A DNA stretch of 64,000 nt from Dillenia suffruticosa (GCA_033439265.1 JAVTVX010000016.1:2710501-2774500); one strand, 5' to 3'; positions 1-11,500 are shown, counted from the first letter of the stretch. The notes: generated by a model from the sequence alone, not told the origin. Numbers and translations: made by a program.

Positions 1-904
1 CTTCACAAAACTCATTATGAGAGATTCCTTTGTGAGATAAGGAATCATTGAATTTAGTGTATTTTGACATTTCTCATAATGTATTATATTTGATACTTAC
101 CGAAATATATGACATGCGTGTATCATTAGGTCACAACTTTATTTTTCTTGTACTTATTTAATGTCATATATTTTGTGATATATTGTGATAAAAAGATGTG
201 TCAAGTAGGTATGGTTGACTCTCTCATACAAGTGACCACCTCCAGTTCTTAGTAAGCAGAGATGAGACAGTTTCTAGTCGTAAGAGACTTTGAGAGTGAC
301 CCTACTAGAACAAAAGTCGTCCTGATATGTGTTCAGGATGAGATTATTTGCGATATGACCGACATAGAAATACCCACATCTATGTTACCTGTAAGTAGCC
401 AATTTTGAGATCTCAGATATCACCTACGATTAGTGATATTGTCTCCGAGATGCTTACTTTGAGATTTTTAGGTAAAGTCTTATGTGTAAATTGAGTCACA
501 TATTTGCACAGTATTAGAGAAATCTGACATATGCCCTTTAAGAGATGGAGAATAATATTGTGGCACGTGTTTCATATCATGTATGATGAGACGATCATGG
601 AACAGTAGGAACTATTACTTGAGACGATAATGTGATCATGATCCCCGTTACCATTATGTAAGACCCGAGATCCATTAGATAGGATCTCTTGTACTCTTAT
701 TATTTTCGGCTGTTTTTAGAAATTTTGGTTCAGTGTTGCTACTTTAATATGTTTACCTATGGCCCAAAAGATAAATTGAGCTCTAAGGGACAGGTCTAGA
801 ACAGCGACTGAATTGACATTGATATATTCGAATTTGGGAAAAGGAAGATCAATGGTCATTACATCATTATGTTTATTCACAAGTCGATCTATTATATTAA
901 TCCA
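1..904 (+). mobile_element. Copia element, 3' internal remnant
   Basis: This matches the end of the Copia pol region and the untranslated stretch before the 3' LTR seen at 13080-13946 and 24830-25709. The first 100 bases correspond to the RNase H tail: the segment reading as 'RDSFVR' is shared with both other copies. No open frame survives. The body of this element lies to the left of the window. Confidence 0.75.
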
Positions 905-1691
905 TATTGGGATTTAAGTATAATAGTGAATACATAGTTGAGTAAACAATTAGGGATCACTTTCGATGAAGAAAGTAACTTGATGGATGTAATTACATTG
1001 GATCTGGGGTATAACGTGTTCTTTTTTATACTAACGATGACTCATCGTTCATCCTAACAGGTGTTTCGAGAAGTCTTTACTTGCAGGTGTATTCATCGGT
1101 CGCACGACGTTTAATCCTATATGAAAGTTCAGCAAGGTGATGTGATAGATCGTATGAGTTGTGATCTTGTAACGGATATAAAATACTCTCGTGTGCAAGT
1201 GAGAGATGTTAGAAAATACCAACGAAGGGTATTTTGGTAATTTTGAGATAATGAGGTAACTCTCATTATCCCATTTATCACCCCATTAACCACCCATTAA
1301 CCAACCCTAATGATATCTCCTTAATTAACCTAAATATGCCTACATGAAGGGGTGTGGCTGCTTCATCTTCGACGAAGCATGAGAGGCTAAGGTTTCTAGT
1401 GAAAGCACACTTCTCTAGAGAGAGAAAGACAAAAATGAGGGTTTGGAAAAATTCCCTGGAAAAATTCCAAGTAGGGAATTTTTTAAGACACATTCGTCAT
1501 TGGACTTGAGGATCGAGGCGTTGTGGTACTGTGATAGCGGTTCGATCACGTGATCACTATCCCGATCGAGCGTTCAAGGGAGTTCACGACTTAGTAAAAT
1601 TTTGGAGACCCTACGTGTTGAGGTAACCCAAAAAGTTCCAATTAATTTTCTACGCTTCCACATGCGCATGATATGTCAATTAAATCCAACA
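905..1691 (+). repeat. Copia 3' LTR (divergent subfamily)
   Basis: About 787 bp. The start (TATTGGGATT) aligns with the TGTTGGGATT start of the LTRs at 13947 and 25710, and it ends CCAACA at 1691. The 3' half (from about 1495) is not close to the other LTRs here, but is closely repeated at 28555-28755, so at least two LTR subfamilies are present. The terminal TG has become TA. No primer-binding site follows, so this is a 3' LTR. Confidence 0.75.
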
Positions 1692-2417
1692 ACTACTTTC
1701 TTGCTGTGATTTCTCTCCCACGCTACTCTTTTGCATAGCAACACAACAAATTTTAAAAGATAACTATTTTAGTTTGAATATTATCTTTACTTTTTTTTAT
1801 TTTCATGGATTTCTCCGACACAGACACGTAAGTCTATGTTACTTAAAAATCCCTTATTATCAGATATTTCAAAAATTCGATTAATTTAGATAACTGAACT
1901 AAATTAACCATCTAATTTGGTCAAATAAATTGTCGATTTTTAGTTTATTTGCTTAAGTTATGATTATATAAATTATATAATCGAATTAAATCGGTTATTT
2001 CAAATTTAATTATTTCGATCACGATTTAATCAAATGCTCACCTCTTATCTCCCAAGAGAATTAAGCAATCAATTGTGCGTTTATTTTTCATTTTAAATTT
2101 CATGCAATTGCATTTATTTTTCCAATTTTTTTTTTTACTTTAATTGCTTAATTTAATATTTTCACATATGTGCAATGTATGTCACTATATTTCTCTTCCT
2201 TATCTTTTCTAATTTTATTCATTATCTTTTATGTGCTTTAATAGATCTGCAAGAGATTCATTATCGCCTTCAATTAATAAGTAAAATGTCTCACACTATG
2301 AAACCTGAGACAATGTTCATTTTTTTTCCTGGGGAGAGCTATGTCAGAGTTATGAATATTTTATCAATAAATTATAGTTCAATTGATATCATTCATATCC
2401 TTAGAGTACTTGAGTTC
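1692..2417. repeat. Unit flank repeat, copy 1 (first half)
   Basis: This stretch recurs at 20205-20939 and 28756-29422. It begins with the block reading ctactttcttgct, holds an AT-rich region, and ends in a block that looks coding (see 2286). The 2418-5207 solo LTR and the CACTA element at 29423 both inserted into the end of this repeat. It lies upstream of peptide-gene units A, C and D and was duplicated with them. Confidence 0.7.
2286..2417 (+). pseudogene. Possible exon fragment of an unrecognised gene
   Basis: An ATG-started frame (MSHTMKPET...FPGESYVRVMN...) occurs in three flank copies, at 2286, 20803 and 29333. Only this copy stays in frame to the point where the solo LTR inserted; 20803 has a +2 indel near the end and 29333 a +2 change in its T-run. 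If the LTR is ignored, the frame would continue through 5213-5226, and after a possible 48-base intron join an open block at 5275 (IKQWNDNKGWIY...). That intron is shorter than is normal for plants, so the model is weak. I do not recognise the product. Confidence 0.3.
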
Positions 2418-4708
2418 TGTCACGCCCCGACCCGGGATCGTGAGCAGCCGGCCGTTACCCTGGATGCCGGCTGTATTTTTACAGAAAATCGGGCAGAACC
2501 TACCCATATATCGGAGGTCTCCCATATTAAAATAAATCTGTTACCTGTCCAAAAGGGGCCATCCCGGCCTCAAAATGCATATATTATCCTCAACAACAAA
2601 TCAGATCATCCTACTGCACAATCCAGGGCAACGCAAGGCTAACAAACAATTCTCCACAGTCCTAACCACAGACCTCTACTGCCATGCCCCCGTCAAAGGC
2701 ATGAACAGCCGCCAATCGCCCCTCCTGTGATTTAGAGGAGGCACCGAGCGATCCTAGAGGACAATTCTAAGACATGACACATTCCCAAATACAGACGCAA
2801 CGAAAAAGAAATGCCTCAATGCAATGTCATGCAGTGACATGAGAGTTCCACAATTTAAATGTCCATATTTATACAATACAGTCATCCCAGAATTATAAAA
2901 TGGTCATCTATAGACCTCAAAATACATATACATCATCAATACAAATTTGCAGCGGAAATACACAATAATTCCTCAAGTCCAGGCCTGATCTCCCAAAGAA
3001 ACTGAGCGTCCTAAAAGCGACACTCCTTGTCAAATACTATCTCTGAAACAAAAGGGAAATGAGGGGTGAGTACTCGGGAAAGAATACTCAGTGAGTGAAT
3101 GGGTCAATGCAATCGTCAAATATGAAGTGTGAAACTGGAGTGTCAAAGCATAAGTATACGAATCATATTTCAAATCATCATGCTTTTCATTTCAACAATA
3201 TATCATTTCACGCATTTTCAAGTCAAATATGCATCCAAAGCACTGTCATTAAAATCATAGAGCTGCCAGCCGAAAATGTCCTGGCAGAGGTCTACCGCGA
3301 CCTATGACAGGCGCACCGGGGGTGTTACATGCAAATTTCTTTAAAGTGCTCTCAACCCCGGCGTTGGCGACGAACCTCGTCCAGGTGCTAGACTTGGAGA
3401 GGATATCCAATCCAAATCCAAATCCTCCCCCTTTCGGGTTCAACCTGGCTAGTACCGTGTAGATAATCAAATCACGACAACTCGTGGGATACCCCAGGCC
3501 TAGGCATATCCGGACGCCACCAAAGCGCCTCTCACGGTGTCCTTCGTAGCTACGGAACAATACATATCAAAGCCCTCAAAGCCATAATCAATATCATATC
3601 AAAATGTGCCGAAGTCAGGTTCACAAACCAATGCAACATAGAGCATAAAATGGCACATTATACGTTTCAACCACTTGGATGCATAATTTCATAATTCAAT
3701 ACAGTTTTTGGACACTCCAACAGTTCACAAAAGTTAATTTTAAAACCAGTCAAAACATTTCCAACAAACGACAAATCATGCTCATTATCAAAATGTTGTA
3801 AAACAGGATTTACATATTAAACAAAAGCATTGAAATAAATCCCACTCACAGTTTTGGGGAGGATAGCGCACTCCCCAATAAAACCACAATACGTAAAGTA
3901 ATGCTCCCCTCAATCGAATCACCAAAATAGCCAACCTAATCAATCATCACGATTTTCATCAAATTTCGACTATTGTCAGGGTTTATCAATTTCCTTAAAT
4001 TTGTACAAACCCTAAATTCCTCAATTTATAAACATATTCCAATGTCATCAATTTCATTCTATTTATAAGTAAATAACAAAATCAAAATCAATCTTAATTC
4101 GAATCTAAAACCAACTAATACTACATAATTTGACAAAGTTTATCCAAAGGTTGAAGAGATTTCGTTTCTCTCACCTAGGGTTTCTCGGATCTCGGGTCTA
4201 GCTTTCGTTCGCCCGTTGGTTTGGTCTAAAACCTGAATGTTTCCAAATTTGAAACAATTGCGAACAATTTAAGTCCAATTACTAAAGAATTTCGAAATCC
4301 AAGTGCGAAAATCGAAACTTTGAGTCATTTACCTTCGCAGAGGCTCACGGACTGTCATGGGCCGTCGCGGGCTGGTGGGCCTGGCGGGCCTGGTGGGCCT
4401 GCGGGCCTGATGGGTCTGGTGGGCCGCGGGCCGGACTGGGCCGCAGTGGCTAGGGTCGCGCTCGCGAGCTGGATCGAGTGCTCGCGCTGGGTCGCGCGTT
4501 GGAGCGCTCGCTCTCGTGCTGGGGCGCGCTCGAGCAGTGGATCGCGCGCTGGAGCGCGCTGTGCTCGTGCTGGGGCATGCTGGAGGCACGCAGGGGCTTG
4601 TGCAGAGGCGCACAAGGGCGCGCTGGTGCTCGTGCAGGAGAGTGCAGAGGCGCGCTAGGGGTCGCGCGCTGCTCGTGTGCTGATCGAGCGCTGCTCGCGC
4701 TGGGCTCG

Positions 4709-4855
4709 TGCTGGGCTGGCGCTGGGCTGGCGCTGGGCTGGCGCTGGGCTGGCGCTGGGCTGGCGCTGGGCTGGCGCTGGGCTGGCGCTGGGCTGGCCCT
4801 GCTCGCGCTACTGGCGCTGCTCGCGCTGCTGGCGCTGCTCGCGCTGCTGGCGCTG
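4709..4855. repeat. 11-bp tandem array in solo LTR
   Basis: About eight copies of the 11-bp unit gcgctgggctg, followed by an imperfect array of gctcgcgctgctggc-like units. Because 11 is not a multiple of 3 and the unit lacks stops, several frames on both strands stay open through it. Those frames are not genes. Confidence 0.9.
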
Positions 4856-5129
4856 GGGTCACGCTGGGGTCGCTGGCGCTCGCGCGAGGGAGATCGCGCG
4901 CTATCTCGCGCGTTCGCACTGGGCAGCTCGTGCAGGGAGGAGCTGCAGCGGCTCACTCGCGGAAGGGAGGAGCTGCGGCGGCTGGGTGCGGTGGCGATGG
5001 TGGTGACCGGCGGTGCTGGCAGCGGCGGCAGCGGGAGGGGAAGAGACACGGCGGCGGGGAGATCGGGAAAGAGAAAGAGAAAGGGAGAGAAGAGAGGGGG
5101 AAAGAGAGAGAGAGAGAGAGAGAGAGGAG

Positions 5130-5156
5130 AAAATTAGGGCTTAAAGCCCTAATTTT
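5130..5156. repeat. Palindrome near the LTR 3' end
   Basis: Arms AAAATTAGGGCTT and AAGCCCTAATTTT are separated by one base. It lies between a GA-repeat and a T-run, about 50 bp before the LTR end. The second solo LTR has inverted repeats at the same relative place (17033-17100). Confidence 0.85.
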
Positions 5157-5212
5157 AATTTTCCTCTCTTTTTTTTTTTTTTTTTTTTTTTGTATTTGGG
5201 TATTACAAGTTC

Positions 5213-5378
5213 AATCTCTCCTATATGTAAACAAAAAAAAAACTATGAATAATTTCTTTAATATCATATTTCAGTATCAAGCAGTGGAATGACAACAAAG
5301 GATGGATTTATATACTCTTTAACATTAAAAAGAAAGTGCTCATAAAGGGAAATTTCCCTAAATTAGAATGCAAAAGAG
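5213..5378. repeat. Unit flank repeat, copy 1 (second half)
   Basis: Continuation of the 1692 flank after the solo LTR; it also occurs at 20937-21102 and 39967-40176. It contains an open block from 5275 shared by all three copies (IKQWNDNKGWIY... here), with small substitutions. In the copy lacking the SINE the frame stops at a TAG about 38 codons in. Confidence 0.6.
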
Positions 5379-5588
5379 ACCAACGTGGATTAGTTTAACT
5401 GCATGTGGGGTTGAATACCTTTAAGCATGGAGGTTCGACTCCCGCTGAAAGTATCGGACTTTCATGTGTATGGAGCGTTCCCTGTTGAGAGACCCACCCT
5501 CCTAAAGGAGCCACTGCAGCGGTCGGTTCGGATCAGTCGGGGTGAAATACCAGATACTGAGCGGTGTCTAAAACATGGTACAAAAAAA
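5379..5588 (+). mobile_element. tRNA-like SINE, copy 1
   Basis: About 210 bp, ending in an A-run, flanked by a 12-bp duplication AATGCAAAAGAG (5367-5378 and 5589-5600). The flank copy at 21091-21102 has this 12-mer once and nothing inserted, so the empty site is directly visible. A perfect B-box-like GGTTCGACTCC lies near 5430, with a weaker A-box-like stretch (GTGGATTAGTTTAAC) upstream. Poly(A) tail, target duplication and pol III-like boxes together indicate a SINE. The same insertion is at 40177-40387. Confidence 0.75.
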
Positions 5589-6408
5589 AATGCAAAAGAG
5601 TTCCTTTGTAGCATCCTATCGAAGTTTGGTGGAAACAAACAATTGGCAATCCAAACACAGCCCTAAAATGATGCATCTTAGACCTACAATTCTTCTTTTT
5701 CTCCTTTTATTTAAAACATGTTTTGGAGATTAGCTATCCTTTAGGCTTGGACATTGGTAACTTGTCATCTCAAGATTGGATGAGACCCTCATAATATAGA
5801 TCTGTTATTCATAATCTATTAAAGAACTTAAGGGCTATCATTTTTCTAAATATGATTTGAAAACTATATATCAATCGTCTTCTTAGTTTTCTTTAATGCA
5901 AGGCCAGTTTCGTATGATCTGTTGCCCTTTCCATGTGTTATCATGGTTTTAAGTTTTATAATTATACAAAAAAAAAAAAGAAATTTAACCCTTTAGTTAT
6001 TATAAGGAACATATAAGATAAAATACGTCAAATTTCCCCTCTATTATTGCGACTATAATTTCTTCTTTTATAATTTTTTAAATACAAACATATTTAATTT
6101 CATTGTCATAAATATTCTATATATCATGACAAAAATTTTGAAATATTTATTTACTTTTATGCTTTTGTTATGGAAATAAGGGCGTTGGGTATCTAGGGAA
6201 ATCCATGAGCTGAGCTATGGGTAAACTTGGAGCCCACCAACCAAGAAGCTGTTTTAACTTTGGCCCGAATCCTTCAAAATTGGTGTGAAGAATCCTTTTG
6301 TTAGGCGTTGGTGTCAGTTTTATGTTCTACAAGTGTCAGGTGACCAAATCCTAAATTATTACGACCAAATCCTAAATTTATTTCCAGATTTTGATGGCTT
6401 CCTATGCA

Positions 6409-6415
6409 TATATAT
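6409..6415 (+). promoter_or_regulatory. Putative TATA box of gene A
   Basis: TATATAT, 78 bases before the ATG, within a block (gcatatatattcgccatcgcatag) conserved at the same place upstream of C (26920), D (41201) and E (46149). The spacing allows a transcription start near 6440 and a leader of about 50 nt. Inferred from sequence only. Confidence 0.5.
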
Positions 6416-6492
6416 TCGCCATCGCATAGCCCTATACTTGCAATATCATATTCTTGGTATAAGGAGAAAACAAGTGTACAGAAAAATCAACC

Positions 6493-6847
6493 ATGAAGCA
6501 ATCTTACTTCATTGTGATGCTTGCTTTGATTCTTCTGTTCAATCCCAAAGGTATTTCTTTCTTTTAAGGTTTATCGATTCAATATTTAGTTTTCAGATTA
6601 AAAACTTTACTAACTCTTATAGAATTTAGAGGCATCTAATGCTGCAGGAGAAGCATCTACTAATAAGATATGCACTGCGGAGAGACCATGGCCGGGGCCT
6701 TGCCTCAGTGATTATTTTTGCATATTTCAATTCACCAAAGAGTATGGAAAAGGGTACGAGCCAAAGACATGCAAATGTATTCCTGGGAAAACCGATGAGT
6801 CTCATACTTGCAAATGCGAAATTCCTTGCTCCCCATCGCCTGCATAA
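6493..6847 (+). CDS. Secreted cysteine-rich (SCR/defensin-like) peptide A
   Basis: Two exons, 6493-6550 and 6648-6847, with a 97-bp GT-AG intron in phase 1, give 85 residues. Residues 1-20 form a hydrophobic signal peptide (MKQSYFIVMLALILLF). The mature part has eight cysteines at 28, 38, 44, 61, 63, 74, 76 and 80, spaced C-x9-C-x5-C-x16-C-x-C-x10-C-x-C-x3-C. A signal exon followed by one cysteine exon is the usual layout of plant defensin-like and SCR genes, and the two C-x-C pairs plus the final C resemble SCR/SP11. It would be exported and disulfide-bonded; receptor and role are unknown. The start is the only ATG giving a signal peptide in frame with the splice. Compared with D it has I27 rather than V and P58 rather than T. 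It could also be a general defensin-like peptide rather than a true SCR relative. Confidence 0.8.
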
Positions 6848-8330
6848 AGCATGGATCGCTGTTGAAACTTCTATATTTTATGTGCCGCTGTGGTTTTCTT
6901 TTATGGCCATTTTCAGTTAACTGCTTTTCTTTTTTTTTTCTCTCACTCTCATTTCGTGTATTCGGAGTTAGGAGAATGAGTAAAAATCATAGTTTGGTAA
7001 TTGCAGAAAACCTTTCATTTGTTTCGGTCTGTTTTTTTTTTTTTTCAAATTACGTACTAAAATGATTCACATTTCTCAACATAACGAGATTGAAAATGGG
7101 GAAATGAATAAATAAAATTTCAATACTGCCTTCATTAATGTTAAAACTCATCAAATTTCTCAATAAATAAGTATAATTAATTATTATATTAAAAATTATG
7201 ATATTAAAAGTAAAAGCTCATCGTGGGGCTGGCCTACTGAACGCTTTTTTTGGGAGATCAAGGCAGAAACAACACTAAAAGAAAATCCTATAGTTTTGGC
7301 CAACATTATAAATATTTTTTTAAATTTTATAAGATTATTGTTAGGAGACCTTTAAAATTTTATTTCAATCAATTTACCTTCCCATAAATTTTAAAATAAA
7401 AATCAATCGGTCTCAAAAATGAATGGAGTTTTTTTTTTTCATCTGAAGGTGAGTTATTTTCTTTATTTAAGGCTAAATATAGAATATTTGTGAAAAAATT
7501 AGTTGAAAAGGCTATATTTGGTAATTAGTATAGAAGAATGTAAAAATTAAAATCAAAAGAGGTTTAGGAGAAAATGTTGCGTGTCAAAATTTTCATGAAC
7601 ATTTGCTACAACGAATGAGGGAAAAAATAAGTACCTCATACAATTTGAAGGCTAAATTCAAATTTCTTACAAAAATAAGAGGAAAACCCAATACAAATTC
7701 TTAGCATCATCCACCTAAATTTATTTGCCAAAATTTTAAGTGCTAATTAGCTATGTACTTGAAATTCAGGAGGCTATTTAAAATTAGACGAAAGAATAGG
7801 AGATTATTTGTGGTTTTAGACTGCAATTTTTTTTAACATAATTTCTCTAATTCATATAGTTCGTATCTTATTATACACAGAGTTTATATATGGTATACAA
7901 TAGAAGAGTAGGTGTATTGTGAATAATCCGTAGAATCCCTTTCATGTCGTATTAATTAATTTGATTAAAATATTTAGGCCTATTCTTGTTATCACCTAGA
8001 AAAGAATTTTTATTAAGCTGAAAAGGATATTCATATTTTCTTCCATTCAAGTATTTGATGTAAATTTGTTTGTATTCCCTATATATATAAAACGGCGAAG
8101 GCGCTTACTATGCATTTCTTTTGGAACTCTTCTATATGGTCCTCCATATTTTTGGGACTCCGTTATTTTTTTTTCATTCAAGTCGTTGCACTTCCTTTTA
8201 TCTTTTCTTTTTCCCTCTTTTGGTCCTTGCACCTTTTTGACCCGCAACTGCACTTTTTTTTTCAATTCAAGTCTTTGCACGTTTTTTTTACCTCTTTTTT
8301 TTTTTCTGCTTAGGTCTTAGACCTTACACA

Positions 8331-8510
8331 ACCCTAGGATGATGCATCTTAGACATACAATTCTTCTTTTTCTCCTTTTATTTAAAATGTGATTTGGAGA
8401 TTAATTATCCTTTAGGCTTGGACATTGGGTAACTTGTCATCTCAAGATTGGATGAGACCCTCATAGTCTAGATCTATCATTCATAATCTATTCATAATCT
8501 CAAGATTGGA
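8331..8510 (+). repeat. Start of unit B
   Basis: Repeats the opening of unit A (aggcttggacattggg...gatctatcattcataatc) and then breaks into Copia internal sequence. About 150 bp of unit sequence and the Copia 5' LTR are missing at the junction, as also at 21320. Confidence 0.65.
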
Positions 8511-11500
8511 AAGATGCGATTTCAGGTTGTGATATATAGTGTCCGTTGACTCATACGCTCATTTTGGAGTCTATACTCGAATCATTTTAGATTTTTTGAT
8601 TCAAAGGGTGTACATGTGAGAATAAATATCAATAAATTATTAAGATCTCTATTGCTGCATTGAAAACTGTCGTAATAAATCTTAGTAAGAAGAATAAATT
8701 GAATAGTGACAATTGTGAGATTTTATACTTGAAGATTCAATTTGTTCTCAAGGAGCAAGACTTGTATGAGATTGAATGGCATGACATGGTGGGCCCCAGG
8801 GAGGATACCGCACCTTAGGCTAGACAAGATTAGGAGGTCCATCATGAATGGAGAAAAAATGATAGCCAATTTAAGACAATCCTTATCAGTAGCATGCATG
8901 ATGACATAATCTCATTCTATAAGTAGTATCATACGGCTATGTCGGTTTCTCACCCTAAAAGAGCATTATGTTGCTATTTTCAGCTCCTATGGTGAGGATG
9001 CTAAAGAAAAAGACTAATACAACATTTGATATAAATGTCAAGTATGATCGCTGAGTTAAAGAATGCGGATGAGCCCATTTCGGATGAATTTTAGGTACTG
9101 AGTGTGATCCAGGCTTTTACCTGATTCATGAGAGACCATGAAAACCTATCTCATGCATGACAAGAGTATTCGTACTTTCACTGATATGTACAGGTATTAT
9201 GAACTCGAGGAGGAGCACCTGGAAGCAAATAGACCTCACTCGAGTCATGCTTATGCAGCGGAGTCGAGTAAGGGCTCCTATGGCACCAAACAAATAGCAT
9301 AAATATAAGAAAGAAACTCAAGGTCTTGGCAAGAAGAAACCATTTGAGAAATCCGACAACAAGGTACAAAATGCAAGAAGAAGGAACTTGATAAGAGCAA
9401 TGCAGAGTGCTACATCTGAGACAGACTTGGTCATTTCGCTCGTAAGTGTGACAAGTGAAAGGAATGTCCTTGTTCTTTACATGGTTTGAGTTTTGTCTTA
9501 TCTATTATGATACTCATTGATTTCTCTCCTTTGTAGATTGTAAATTCAGGAGTCTCAGATCACATAACTCAAGATAGGAAATCATAAGTGGGGTTCCGCC
9601 GAGTGAATCATCAAGTTAGGAGGATTTACGTGAGAAACGGAACATTTGTTGTCATTAAAGGGATTGATACTTGCAAGTTCGAGTTACAAACTAACCAGAC
9701 TCTATATCTATATGACGTTTTTTATGCTCTGGGTACTAAACGGAACTTGATTTAAGTACTTTGTTTAAAATTGTCTAGGATATACTTTGTCATACATAAA
9801 ATCATTTGTTTTTATGAGATACAATAGCTCTTTGATTTGTTCTGGTTTTACCTATGATAGACTATATGCACTGGATGTCGTTTTTGGCAATATTATTCTT
9901 GTTATTCTCCTATTGCCTTTATATCTAATTGCATAGATAATGATATAAATGTATGGTATAATAGATTTGGACACATAGGGTAAAAGAGAATGAATAAGTT
10001 AGTAACGAATGGTTTGTCGGGCCGGCTAACTATGTTTGGGTTGTCCATATATGCGTTTTACCTAACTAATAAATTTACAAAAAAAAACATTTGACAACGC
10101 AATGAAAGTTGAGACTCCATTGTAGTTGATCTACTCTAATATCTGTGGCCCTATGAGCATAGCTCGAAATAAAGTTGTATATTTTATTACCTTCATAGAC
10201 GATTACACAAGTTTCGATTACGTCTATCTGATCTCGTACAAGTCTGAGGTATCGAAATGTTTCAAGAGATTTATTAACAAGGTTAAAAATTAGTTAGATT
10301 TGAATCTCATCGCCAATAATTATTTGAAAAAACTCAGAGCCATTAAATTTGATCACTTCGCGTGCACATACATTACACACATGGTTTTAAGAATCTCCTT
10401 TACACAAAATACCTTGCTAGATAAGCAAAGCATACTTAGGAAGTTTCATATGAAACAAAAGCATTTTTCTAATACCTACTTGCCTTCCTCAGCTGCAAAT
10501 TAAAAACTTTTCTTTCTTTAATTTAAATATAAAACTAGTCTCGCTCTCGCACAAGAGATTCCACTTACAAAAGGAAAATTGCTCAAAGCAAGAGAAAAAT
10601 AGTTTCCAATAATATATTGATGCAATGCAAAGTGTCCTGTCCTCTTATCAATCACTTTGGTTGAATTTTTGGGTCAAACTCTTTTCAAAACCTCACAATA
10701 CAAACAGCTTCACAGGCCCACTGTTTGTGCAATTTGCACCAAATGACAACGGCAATGTAGAATATAATTTAATGCCATTTCAATCACAATCTTGACTTCT
10801 CATCCAATTATATGCATGTCTAGCTTTGGCTTCTCTCACGATGAAAAAAGATTAGTGGTTGAACCTTGTCGTCTTTGGTGGATATTGAGAAATTTTACGT
10901 TGACATATAACCAAATGCTGCACCAACATTTTATTGGTACATTGGCAATAGTCCAAGAGGTTTATTACGAGACAGCCGACTGTTTTTGTTATTTCCCAGG
11001 AGAATGGAGTAACCGAGAGGAGTAATAGGACTTTCTTGGAGATGTTGAGACCTATGATAGTGTAGGCTAATTTGTCTATCTCCCATTGGGGAAATATTTT
11101 ATTGACTGCTCGTATCTCATTAAAGTTCACAATCAGTACTCATTGAACTTTGGATAGGGGGCAGTCTGACCTTAACCACTTGAAGTCATGGGGTTGTGCT
11201 ATGTATGATCACGATTTCTCATATCCACAAGGCAAGTTAGACTCGCGAGAAAAGAAATATATTTTTATAAGATACTTAGAACACTCCAGGAATTATGTAT
11301 TTTTAGGTGAGCAAACAGACGACACTGTCATTGAGATTGGATTTCATGATTCCACATTCTTTAAGAATGGTTTTCCTAAGAGAGGTAAAATCCATCGGGA
11401 CCTTACCTTCTATGAGATGGATGAATCTAGTAATTTAGGTGAACTCAGCGATGGGATACAAAAATCCATTATGAATCTTGATCCTAGTGGGAGTGATCTA

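Larger units (their letters stand above)
2418..5207 (+). mobile_element. Solo LTR, Ty3/gypsy type, 2.79 kb
   Basis: It starts TGTCACGCCCCGACCC and ends TATTACA, with a perfect 5-bp target duplication AGTTC at 2413-2417 and 5208-5212. The empty site is present near 40000, where the flank reads tgagttcaatctctcc without interruption. TG...CA ends and a 5-bp duplication mark an LTR; the TGTCACGCC start is typical of plant Ty3/gypsy LTRs (family knowledge). No internal domain, primer-binding site or second LTR is present, so this is a solo LTR left by LTR-LTR recombination. The 3' half is GC-rich and then GA-rich, ending in a palindrome and a T-run. Confidence 0.85.
5655..8330 (+). repeat. Segmental duplication unit A
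   Basis: The unit starts at the block reading gccctaaaatgatgcatcttag and ends where that block recurs at 8330. It is closely matched by unit D (40455-43679), and in parts by B, C and E. It carries peptide gene A and about 1.4 kb of noncoding flank. A and D share the SINE and lack the Copia insertion found in the promoters of B, C and E. Nothing coding was seen in 6848-8330. Confidence 0.75.

Noticed and set aside
4320-5292. Several long overlapping frames rich in Ala, Arg, Gly, Trp and Pro on both strands
   Set aside because: They come from the 11-bp and related GC-rich repeats in the solo LTR; no frame is preferred and the composition follows the repeat.
5379-5588. A functional tRNA gene
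   Set aside because: Only a B box is clear; no cloverleaf could be drawn, and the A-tail with target duplication indicates a SINE.
6285-6920. Frames of 114 and 93 codons over peptide gene A, and their equivalents in C and D
   Set aside because: They run through the intron or in the wrong frame. The spliced frame gives a signal peptide and eight conserved cysteines instead.
10792-11130. Overlapping frames of 77 and 92 codons
   Set aside because: They lie across the boundary of the foreign segment and decayed Copia integrase, with no domain on either strand.
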